This document shows positions 56,695 through 64,000 of a stretch of DNA of 64,000 nucleotides, piece by piece. Where the stretch lies: positions 620,001 to 684,000 of the forward strand of contig NC_054689.1 of the NCBI RefSeq assembly GCF_011074885.1, written 5' to 3'. The stretch comes from Brettanomyces bruxellensis. Taxonomy: Eukaryota > Ascomycota > Pichiomycetes > Pichiales > Pichiaceae. Within the stretch, counting starts at the first letter, position 1. Every line of letters begins with the position of its first letter. Below the pieces are notes generated by a model. The model was given only the letters and a program-made list of their open reading frames with translations, had not been told where the DNA came from and made no database searches. The position numbers and the translations under genes are program-made.

Positions 56695-57822
56695 ATGTTC
56701 TTCTGCCTCCTTTCAGTATTTGCTTCGCCAATATTTCGCATACAGCGTCACACATACGGGCTAAAACCCAGTTGCTTAGCAAATTCATATATTTACACGC
56801 CCGTTCTACATGAGCTTTCGGCATTTAAGGGAGAACGTATACTGAGAAGTGATGATGCATATTCAGAATTGCCAAATGATTACGTTGAACCAGTAATTGA
56901 AGAAACCTCCAGCACGGATTTTGATCCAAGCGATCAAGAGTCTGTTTCTGACGTTATTGATAACGAAAGTGACTCTAACAACGGTGATTCAGATTCAGAC
57001 ACAATTCCAGAAGTAACCGTTGAGGATTTGGTGAATCTAGCTACTCAAATAATGCGGAACGAGCAAAGTGGAAATTCAAATGTTAGAAATGGATCGGTCA
57101 GGCTTACATTTCCGGAACATTTTGATAACAGTGATGTAAATGTTGCTCGGGAAATCATCGTTCAGCATGAACGGAATTCAGAGGCACCAAGACTTGCTTC
57201 TAATGATGGTCAGTACTATATCCATCCTATACAATCATCTAACAACCCGCAACCATCCGTGTTAGTGCGGTTTAGAGATGATCAGGAAAGAGATCAAAAT
57301 GTACAAATTCCCTTTGCCAGAAATGTTGAACAACCTTTCTGGATGGGCGTCACCGATTTTATTACTGTTGCACTCATGATGTTGATATTATTGCGAATTG
57401 TGCGTAACACATTAAGTGTGACATCATTTTCTACTGATATTCTTCAAGATACGTTTGATTACATTGACGGAATGCGTGAGGAATCCATGAAACAGACACT
57501 TGCACTTGAAAATGCAGTTGCTACCGAATCGGCCAGATTTGAAGTTTCGAATTCCCAAATAACGTCAAATAATGCGGTTAATTCAACGTTAATCATGAAA
57601 TTCGGAGGAATAGTTAATCAAGTTTTTCCTAGTTTGAAGGCTCCGTACAAGGCTATGATTACTGTCCTTGTGTTCTACATATATACGATGGTTTCATCTG
57701 GCTTCCTTATTGCATCTTTTATCTTTTCCATATTTTGCTTCACCCTTTCTGTTGGCAAGCGCTGGCAGGATGTCAAAAAGTTAATAGCCGCCTTATGGCA
57801 AGATGGGGAGGGCTGCATTTGA
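56695..57822 (+). CDS. Orphan membrane protein, function unknown
   Basis: 375 residues from the ATG at 56695. The N-terminus (MFFCLLSVFASPIF) is hydrophobic and may be a signal sequence. Residues 60-110 are very acidic (runs of Asp, Ser, Asn). Two hydrophobic parts follow: about 215-238 (FWMGVTDFITVALMMLILLR) and a long one at about 318-352 (ITVLVFYIYTMVSSGFLIAS and beyond), which could be one long or two membrane passes. The C-terminal end is short and basic then acidic. I do not recognise a family. The open frame is long and the composition protein-like, so it is probably real. It starts 245 bases from the divergent complex I subunit gene. Confidence 0.65.
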   Translation: MFFCLLSVFASPIFRIQRHTYGLKPSCLANSYIYTPVLHELSAFKGERILRSDDAYSELPNDYVEPVIEETSSTDFDPSDQESVSDVIDNESDSNNGDSDSDTIPEVTVEDLVNLATQIMRNEQSGNSNVRNGSVRLTFPEHFDNSDVNVAREIIVQHERNSEAPRLASNDGQYYIHPIQSSNNPQPSVLVRFRDDQERDQNVQIPFARNVEQPFWMGVTDFITVALMMLILLRIVRNTLSVTSFSTDILQDTFDYIDGMREESMKQTLALENAVATESARFEVSNSQITSNNAVNSTLIMKFGGIVNQVFPSLKAPYKAMITVLVFYIYTMVSSGFLIASFIFSIFCFTLSVGKRWQDVKKLIAALWQDGEGCI

Positions 57823-58133
57823 GTTTTCCACTTGTCATCTTTTCTATAATAGACAATGCGATGGTGTATTGTTATTGCATGAAAGTATCTAATTAATGTA
57901 TTTCAATTTTTTTTTTTACTCTACTCGCGAGAAATTCTTGGATCACCCGTGAATCATTATTTCAAATGTTTTATTCTTCCATCCAAGGTTCTCTAGCGGT
58001 GTATACCTTACTTCCTCATGCTATAAATAATATAGCTTCAAGTCGCGTGTTTTTAGTATTGTTGGTATCTAAGCTATTCAGGTGGCTATAAACAAACTTT
58101 GTGTTTAAGTACCCACTACAAATAAACGCTAAA
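57823..58133. other. Intergenic region before ARP8
   Basis: 311 AT-rich bases, with the ARP8 promoter. No gene. Confidence 0.55.
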
Positions 58134-60512
58134 ATGCCGGGGAATAGGAACGGAAAAGTTGAAGCCAATATGCACAATGGAAGGCCAACAAAGGCCAGTG
58201 CAGCTGTATTGGAGAAGAGAAGAGAAGGAAGAAAAAGAGCAATGGCCAGACTTCAAAGCAAGCTCGAAGAATATGGTGTGAAAAGAGAGGATGAAGTAAA
58301 CAACCTCCCTTTCTCGACTATTCCTCAAATACAATTGATCAACCAGAAAAACTATTTCACGGATTATTTAAAGAAAGATGAACAATTTCGGATGATTAGA
58401 CAAGTCAAAGAGAGGGTGTTTGAGTTTAGATTGGCTAAGAAAAGGAAACATAACGAAAAAACAAAAAATCAGGATATAATCACCAAGTTGAAGCACACGC
58501 CAAGTGTTGCCAGTAATTTATCATCGGTAAACTCAAGTGGAACAGAAGATGATGCTGATGATGATGCTGACACTTCCTCAGATAAGATATTGATACTTCA
58601 TCCTGGGTCGGAAAATGTCCGTATAGGTTTATCAACTGACATTGGTCCCAAAATCGTCAAGAATCTTGTTGCAAGAAAGCTCAATGGCAGCAGTATAAAG
58701 TATGCAGAGAAATTTGATCCAGAAAGAGATATGGAAAGTTATGAAAATGTGAAGATTAGCGATACCACATATATTAATCGGAAGAAGGAGATCACTGCAA
58801 ACTTCAAGGAGAGGATGCGTTATTATAAAAGACGAATTGTGCCAAACTCTCACGAATCATGCATTAATTTCAACAGGAGAGTTGAGCCAGAGATCATACC
58901 TATTCATAATGATAGCCACAGTGTTGATTATATAAAAGCCGAGGACGTAAAGAAAGATTACGTGGTTGGTGATGACGTTTTTAAACTTGAAGATCTCGAC
59001 AAATGGATGATTCGTTCTCCTTTCTCTTCCTCTGGATTTAATGACCATGATTTAAGTTATGCCACCACCACTGATCTTTTGGGAGATGTTGAGGTGCTTC
59101 TCTTTGAGACTCTAAAAAAGTATTTTGGTGTCGACAAGTTGAAGGACCTTTCAGTATACAGCTGTATTTTGATAATTCCAGATCTCTACAAGAAGTCCTA
59201 CGTTGAAGAAATGACCAGCTTCTTACTTAACATCATGGGATTTCATAGAGTGGCATTAATTCAAGAGGGAATGTCCTCGACCTTTGGTTCGGGTACAAGT
59301 ACTGGCTGTGTTGTTGATGTTGGTGCTAGCACAACCAAAGTTTGTTGTGTCGAAGATGGTATCATAGTTCCAAATTCGCAGATTGTTTTAGATTATGGAT
59401 CTAGTGATGTAACGAGGTATTTTATTAAGAACTTGTTGTCGGAACAATTCCCATACAAGACCATCAACCTAAACGACCTTTACGATTGGAGACTTGCCAA
59501 TGAGCTCAAGCAAAACTTCACCACTTTCAACGATGCCAATGTTGCCGTTCAGGTGTTTAGTTTTGTTCGGAGAAAGCCAAATAATAAGATAGCAAAATAT
59601 CAGTTTAAGGTTTTTGACGAAGTGATGATTTCTCCAATGGGTTTATTCTACCCAGATGCCTTCATGGAAACTTTAGATTTTAAGGAATCCAAGCATCCAA
59701 ATATACTACTTGGAAAAAAGCATCCTAATCGGCTGGTTAGAAAGGCCGGCTTGTTTGAGAACAGAGCAGGTGTGTTCGAAGGCCTTGAAAACGAGGATCC
59801 TACATCTTTGATGCAAAGCATGGAAAAATCAAAGGTCATAGTTACTGACGAGAATGTCACATCGATTTCGAATTTCATTTTATCTCTTATCAAGGATGAT
59901 GATGGAACATTTGAAGGACTCCTGCCCCCAAATGACAAGAAGTTCACATTTGATATGAACACAAAAATAGATATTGACTCAAGGACTAGAAACATGACAC
60001 CGCTTGATAAAGCAATTATTGAATCTATTACTGTGGCCGGTTACGAATCTAAAACCAGATTGGAGTCGTTGTATTCAAACATCTCGTTGATTGGTGGAGG
60101 TTGTAAAACGGATGGCTTTGACTCAATACTAGTTGATAGATTGAACATCACAAGATCACCTCTTTTGGGTTGCAATAGACTTGAAGACATCACAAAGCTG
60201 ATCAAAGGATGGTATGACGACTGGCTGGCGGAGCAGAAAAAGGAAGACAAGGGAGAAAATGACAAGGAGAAGAAGGAGATGTTCGTTCTTACCAAGTCGC
60301 AAATTCAGAAGATATCCAATATAGTATCTGATTCACAACTTCTTGGCATAGAAATTCTTCCGAACGCAGGTGTTGATCCGTCGATTTTGAGCTGGAAGGG
60401 AGGCTCTGTTTTTTCCAGGCTCAAGATAATCAATGAATTGTGGGTTGACCAGGAAGACTGGGACAGGTTAGGATCACGTTCTCTGAATTATGTCAGTCTC
60501 TTTGGATATTGA
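58134..60512 (+). CDS. ARP8: Actin-related protein Arp8 of the INO80 complex
   Basis: 792 residues from the ATG at 58134 (MPGNRNGKVEANMHNGRPT); the frame is open for 11 codons upstream without ATG. A basic N-terminal extension of about 140 residues precedes the actin fold, which starts DKILILHPGSENVRIGLSTD and contains GCVVDVGASTTKVCCVEDG and LIGGGCKTDGFDSIL, the nucleotide-cleft signatures of Arp8. Inserts in the actin fold and the C-terminal end SRSLNYVSLFGY are as in the family. Arp8 with Arp4 and actin forms the INO80 module that binds extranucleosomal DNA in the nucleus. Length is close to S. cerevisiae Arp8 (881). Confidence 0.93.
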   Translation: MPGNRNGKVEANMHNGRPTKASAAVLEKRREGRKRAMARLQSKLEEYGVKREDEVNNLPFSTIPQIQLINQKNYFTDYLKKDEQFRMIRQVKERVFEFRLAKKRKHNEKTKNQDIITKLKHTPSVASNLSSVNSSGTEDDADDDADTSSDKILILHPGSENVRIGLSTDIGPKIVKNLVARKLNGSSIKYAEKFDPERDMESYENVKISDTTYINRKKEITANFKERMRYYKRRIVPNSHESCINFNRRVEPEIIPIHNDSHSVDYIKAEDVKKDYVVGDDVFKLEDLDKWMIRSPFSSSGFNDHDLSYATTTDLLGDVEVLLFETLKKYFGVDKLKDLSVYSCILIIPDLYKKSYVEEMTSFLLNIMGFHRVALIQEGMSSTFGSGTSTGCVVDVGASTTKVCCVEDGIIVPNSQIVLDYGSSDVTRYFIKNLLSEQFPYKTINLNDLYDWRLANELKQNFTTFNDANVAVQVFSFVRRKPNNKIAKYQFKVFDEVMISPMGLFYPDAFMETLDFKESKHPNILLGKKHPNRLVRKAGLFENRAGVFEGLENEDPTSLMQSMEKSKVIVTDENVTSISNFILSLIKDDDGTFEGLLPPNDKKFTFDMNTKIDIDSRTRNMTPLDKAIIESITVAGYESKTRLESLYSNISLIGGGCKTDGFDSILVDRLNITRSPLLGCNRLEDITKLIKGWYDDWLAEQKKEDKGENDKEKKEMFVLTKSQIQKISNIVSDSQLLGIEILPNAGVDPSILSWKGGSVFSRLKIINELWVDQEDWDRLGSRSLNYVSLFGY

Positions 60513-62284
60513 TGTAACGGTGAAAAAAAATCGATGTTAGATGTTTTAACAAGTATAGTTTTGGTGTGTGGATGTAAATGAAAGTAGTTTTTCCCCATCT
60601 GCCGTAGAAGCATCATGAATGAGATCTAGTAGAATAATAGGCGGTAAAAGGGATGGCAGTTTTTCTCGGAAAGAGACAAAAAAGGTAATCCGACGGGCCG
60701 GAGAAGTATTTGAGGAATGAATGGATTGATCGGGGTAGCTTTCTACTGGAACAGAGTGAAAACAATTTGAAATGTCACAAACTCGGAAGAAAGTTGAATG
60801 TGGACAAACCTCAACAGAGCCAACTTCTAACATCTACAAGTTAGCGAAAAAAAAAAGTTTTGATTGTGTAAGGAGAAAAAAAGCGGTGCTTAGACTTTAA
60901 CCCCACGAAAAAATTAAGAGCGTTATTATGCGGAGCGAGAAAAAGTTTCGATTATCTGGTAAAGAGGCGAGAGCGGTGAAAATTTTACGTATATAATGAA
61001 ATAATGGCCTGATTAAAGCCCCCGATTCGAGGCCGTCTGTTGTCCGAATTCATTGAGAGCAGTACAATGGATAATTAGGTGGGGTTTCAAAGCGGGATGG
61101 TGGAGGAATATTGTGGGTAAGAATAAAAATAAAAAGACTGGCACGGGTAAAAGAAAGGCAGAATATGAAATACCGATATGCCAGTACCGGAAACAATGTA
61201 TAGGTGAATAATGCTATAATTACAAATAGGCACATTAAGGCATGAAGGGAGGTCTGAGTTGAAGCTATCGTATAACTGTTTGAACACTTAAGTTTTAGGT
61301 GCACTAGTAGACAGTTTCTTGGTGGCTTTATTGGGCAAGATTGGTAAAGGAAAAAGGGTTGGGTGGAAATATAATGTATGTGAATTAAGCGACACCGATA
61401 GAGTATCAGCGGTAAATGTTCCTAGTAGTGAAGAACTGAAGCTTATAGTTGAAAAGGAGTAAAAATCACAGAACACAGAAAGACAAATACGCCCCACCAA
61501 AATATAGGAGAACGGAGCTAGAAAGTATTGTTCTCTCCACCAAATGTAGCGGGTATACGTTGGATTGAACAGAGATCTTCCGCTTTAATTGTACCAGGAG
61601 CGGTATAAAGCCCCAAGTCGAAATTGAAGTTTGAGAGAAAAACGCGAAAATAATAATGGTGGGATCAGGAGAAATTTTGGTTTTCCGACCCTGGGTCTCA
61701 TTGTCTGGGAAACAATCGGGTATTTCTACACTGTGGAGTTTGGCCCCATGCCTATTCTACCCCGTTATTTCGGATCACTCATTCTCATTTTTCAATGCTC
61801 CGTGGTCCTCCCCCTTCTTGAGCTTTTGGCTGTTTCCCGCATTCTTCCGTTCGATTGTCCCGCTATTTGTATTTCTATAGTTCATTTGCTGCGTGCCCAC
61901 AATGCTTTGTCATGTTTTGATTTTATTTTCTTTCATCCGCTTTTCCTCCGTTTCTCTCGGTATTGCTTTACAGCCCCATTCATCTCATATATGTATACTT
62001 CCTTTTCCCAAATTTTTTTTTTTTTATAAAAAACATCAAGCGTCACATATATTCGTATAATATCTTCTTCATCTCGAATTCTTTCCTTCCGCTTAAATCT
62101 TTCTGCCTTGAATACTTGTTTTCCATCTGTTTGACATCTTTCTTTTTTTCATATTAACTGATATCATCCAGCACAGTCCTATACATTTAATAGGGAGAAC
62201 ATCATTCGAATTCGGTTTTCTTTTTCTCGATACTTTGTTTATTTTATTCGCACAACCGCTCAGACTTTTCATCCAACATCAATC
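60513..62284. other. 1.8 kb gene-free interval upstream of LSC1
   Basis: Between ARP8 and LSC1 on the same strand. Short open frames show only T-rich translation. The last 300 bases are pyrimidine-rich, usual for a yeast promoter of an active gene. No RNA gene recognised. Confidence 0.55.
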
Positions 62285-63259
62285 ATGTTCACAAAAAACG
62301 TTCTCAAGAGATCGTTCTCGACCTCCAGAGTTGCCAAGAGCTACGCTGACACCATCAAGAACTTGAAGATCAACAAGGACACAAAGGTCATCTACCAAGG
62401 TTTCACAGGTAGACAGGCTACTTTTCATGCTCAACAGGCTCTAGACTATGGTACCAAGATTGTCGGTGGTACTAACCCAAAGAAGGCCGGACAGCTCCAT
62501 CTTGGTAAGCCAGTTTTTGGCTCCGTTGCTGATGCCATCAAGGAGACAGGTGCTACTGCCTCCGGTATCTTTGTCCCACCTCCAGTTGCAGCCTCTGCAA
62601 TTGAGGAGGCAATTGAGGCTGAAATTCCATTGGTTGTCTGCATCACCGAGGGTATCCCACAGCAGGACATGTTGAGAGTGTCGCAGATGTTGAAGACCCA
62701 GTCGAAGACTAGATTGGTCGGACCAAACTGCCCAGGTATCATTGCCCCAGACCAGTGCAAGATCGGTATCATGCCTCAGAGTGTTTTCAAGAAGGGTAAG
62801 ATCGGTGTTGTTTCCAGATCAGGTACTTTGACCTACGAGGCCGTTGCCCAGACCACCGAAGTCGGCTTGGGCCAGTCTTTGGTCATCGGTATGGGTGGTG
62901 ATCCATTCCCAGGTACCAACTTCATTGATGCCCTCACTTTGTTCCTCAAGGATCCTGAGACTGAAGGTATCATCATGATTGGTGAGATCGGTGGTTCCGC
63001 GGAGGAGGAGGCTTCTGAGTTCTTGAAGCAGTACAACCTCACAAGAGATGTTCCAAAGCCAGTTGCATCCTTCATTGCTGGTCTTACTGCTCCTCCAGGA
63101 AGAAGAATGGGTCATGCTGGTGCCTTGATTTCGGGTGGTAAGGGTACCGCCCAGTCCAAGATCGAAGCTTTGAGAAGTGCCGGTGTTTCCGTTGTCTCTT
63201 CTCCTGGCTTCTTGGGTAAGGCTTTGGTTGATGACTTCAAGGCCAAGAAGCTTTTGTAA
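62285..63259 (+). CDS. LSC1: Succinyl-CoA ligase alpha subunit, mitochondrial
   Basis: 324 residues from the ATG at 62285. The presequence [20 protein letters not shown] is typical. Then [19 protein letters not shown], the CoA-binding [20 protein letters not shown] region, [22 protein letters not shown] and the phosphorylated-histidine motif [14 protein letters not shown] with His277 are all present. The enzyme makes succinate and ATP or GTP from succinyl-CoA in the citric acid cycle; the beta subunit is elsewhere. Length matches S. cerevisiae Lsc1 (329). Codon use is biased (GGT, GCT, AAG, TTG, CCA), as in highly expressed yeast genes. The frame is intact. Confidence 0.97.
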   Translation: MFTKNVLKRSFSTSRVAKSYADTIKNLKINKDTKVIYQGFTGRQATFHAQQALDYGTKIVGGTNPKKAGQLHLGKPVFGSVADAIKETGATASGIFVPPPVAASAIEEAIEAEIPLVVCITEGIPQQDMLRVSQMLKTQSKTRLVGPNCPGIIAPDQCKIGIMPQSVFKKGKIGVVSRSGTLTYEAVAQTTEVGLGQSLVIGMGGDPFPGTNFIDALTLFLKDPETEGIIMIGEIGGSAEEEASEFLKQYNLTRDVPKPVASFIAGLTAPPGRRMGHAGALISGGKGTAQSKIEALRSAGVSVVSSPGFLGKALVDDFKAKKLL

Positions 63260-63732
63260 GAAAAAGGAGGAAGGTGCTTAAAGGAGAAACCTAGGAACCC
63301 TGAAGCTTCCGTTGTTGATTGATTACAGTACGATGTCTGTATTCCGTTTAGTTAGTACTATTAAGGCTTTCGATAACTGAGATTTCTTGTCATTTCGTTC
63401 GTGGTCATCTCTTAGCAAAGTTTATGTTATGACCGTTGCTTTCATGCTTTTTTTGTCCTTATTTTTATTTTTGTTTTTGTTTATTTCTTTCACTAACGTA
63501 TGCTTTCTTGTTTCTTTGTTTCATGTCAATTCAACTTTTTCTTCCATCGTATGCTCTTTCTTTGGTGTGGATATCGTATCTGTAGTTTCTTTTTTTTCCA
63601 TAATTTATGTATTCTGCAGCCCCACCGTTTTATCAACTACATATTTCTTACATCCACATGCTTATCTATATATATCGTTCGTATGATGTATTAGTCTTTA
63701 TAAATGTTCTTGCTATATTTTTTCTATTAAAT
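63260..63732. other. Convergent 3' region of LSC1 and the edge gene
   Basis: 473 T-rich bases. A GTTAGTA string at about 63352 is not part of a supported intron. No gene. Confidence 0.5.
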
Positions 63733-63999
63733 TCAACCCATCCTCTCCAATTCCAATTTCCAGCATCTCAAGTCGTTTTCAAGCGAGATCAAAGTCCTCA
63801 CTTCGTTATTAATGGCATTCAATGGCCGCGAGCTGATGTCTGTGTTTTCAAGGCTCCTGTAAAGTTGATAATACCGGCGATATGCATCTTGAAATTTCAG
63901 TATGAACTGCCTGATCTCTGCTTTGCTCTGGACCCTTCTTTTCCTTGGTAAAGGCACAAGATCATCACCAAACAGTTCATTGCGAACCGTTCTTTTGGG
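63733..63999 (-). CDS. C-terminal part of an unidentified protein (cut by the right edge)
   Basis: The frame is open from the right edge to a stop at 63733, giving 88 residues: a basic linker (PLPRKRRVQSK) followed by a helical, coiled-coil-like segment with regular aromatic residues (FQDAYRRYYQLYRSLE) and a second helix (NEVRTLISLENDLRCWKLELERM). The pattern recalls the occludin/ELL homology region of transcription elongation factors, but it is too short to be sure. No start codon is needed since the gene continues off the window. The adjacent gene is LSC1 on the opposite strand. Confidence 0.6.
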   Translation of the reverse strand, partial: PKRTVRNELFGDDLVPLPRKRRVQSKAEIRQFILKFQDAYRRYYQLYRSLENTDISSRPLNAINNEVRTLISLENDLRCWKLELERMG

Positions 64000-64000
64000 A

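Noticed and set aside
61050..62157. Several 60-130-codon open frames in the interval before LSC1
   Set aside because: They are products of pyrimidine- or purine-rich DNA (Phe/Ser/Leu runs) with no family features.
63352..63358. GTTAGTA (minus-strand TACTAAC) 3' of LSC1
   Set aside because: The minus-strand edge gene already ends with a stop at 63733, and no donor site links to it.

Overview
The window is nuclear DNA of a budding yeast (Saccharomycotina): compact, mostly uninterrupted genes, a few short introns with the TACTAAC branch site close to the 3' splice site, AT-rich intergenic DNA with poly(dA:dT) tracts, and about 31 proteins of which most have a recognisable yeast counterpart. A complex I accessory subunit (55895-56449) argues against Saccharomycetaceae. 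A CTG codon at a position that is leucine in the Hpt1 family (codon 52 of HPT1) argues for the standard code rather than the CUG-Ser clade. Together these favour a yeast of the Pichiaceae type (for example Brettanomyces, Ogataea or Pichia); the genus cannot be fixed from the sequence alone. Identifications rest on reading the translations against remembered families, not on searches.

Layout. 0-5.5 kb: 5' part of URA4 (cut by the window edge), DPH2, CNB1 (spliced), and a coiled-coil protein of unknown function. 5.5-17 kb: SEN1, CRN1 (spliced, first coding exon only five bases) and a Tgl4-type patatin lipase. 17-23.3 kb: TRS65, an OCRL-like phosphoinositide 5-phosphatase and SEC2, three neighbours that all belong to late-Golgi/exocytic Rab signalling. 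23.7-29.5 kb: RLP24, a probably mitochondrial Trm61-like tRNA methyltransferase, a Ten1-like OB-fold protein and a Zn2Cys6 transcription factor. 30.5-36.5 kb: an orphan one-TM protein, DPL1 and CCM1. 37-45.7 kb: an SBE2-family gene and an SKG1-like gene diverging from a gene-free interval of about 3.5 kb, then COA1, with two minisatellites between the SKG1 and COA1 3' ends. 46-52 kb: TFB1, SWA2 (broken by a +1 frame change), NOP10 and DAD4 (spliced). 52-64 kb: dipeptidyl peptidase III, HPT1, a complex I subunit, an orphan two-TM protein, ARP8, LSC1 and the 3' part of an unidentified gene cut by the right edge.

There is no operon logic; genes alternate in divergent and convergent pairs. Three introns (CNB1, CRN1, DAD4) share GTAAGC at the 5' splice site and an exact TACTAAC. 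Two ribosome/snoRNP genes (RLP24, NOP10), and possibly DPH2, carry an RRPE-like TGAAAAATTT element upstream. The most unusual observations are the in-gene +1 shift in SWA2 at AAA-TGA, the five-base first exon of CRN1, the Ten1 candidate, the mitochondrial Trm61-like protein, the Rab/phosphoinositide neighbourhood, and the minisatellites that run up to the COA1 stop. I saw no tRNA, rRNA, transposon, CRISPR array or viral remnant.
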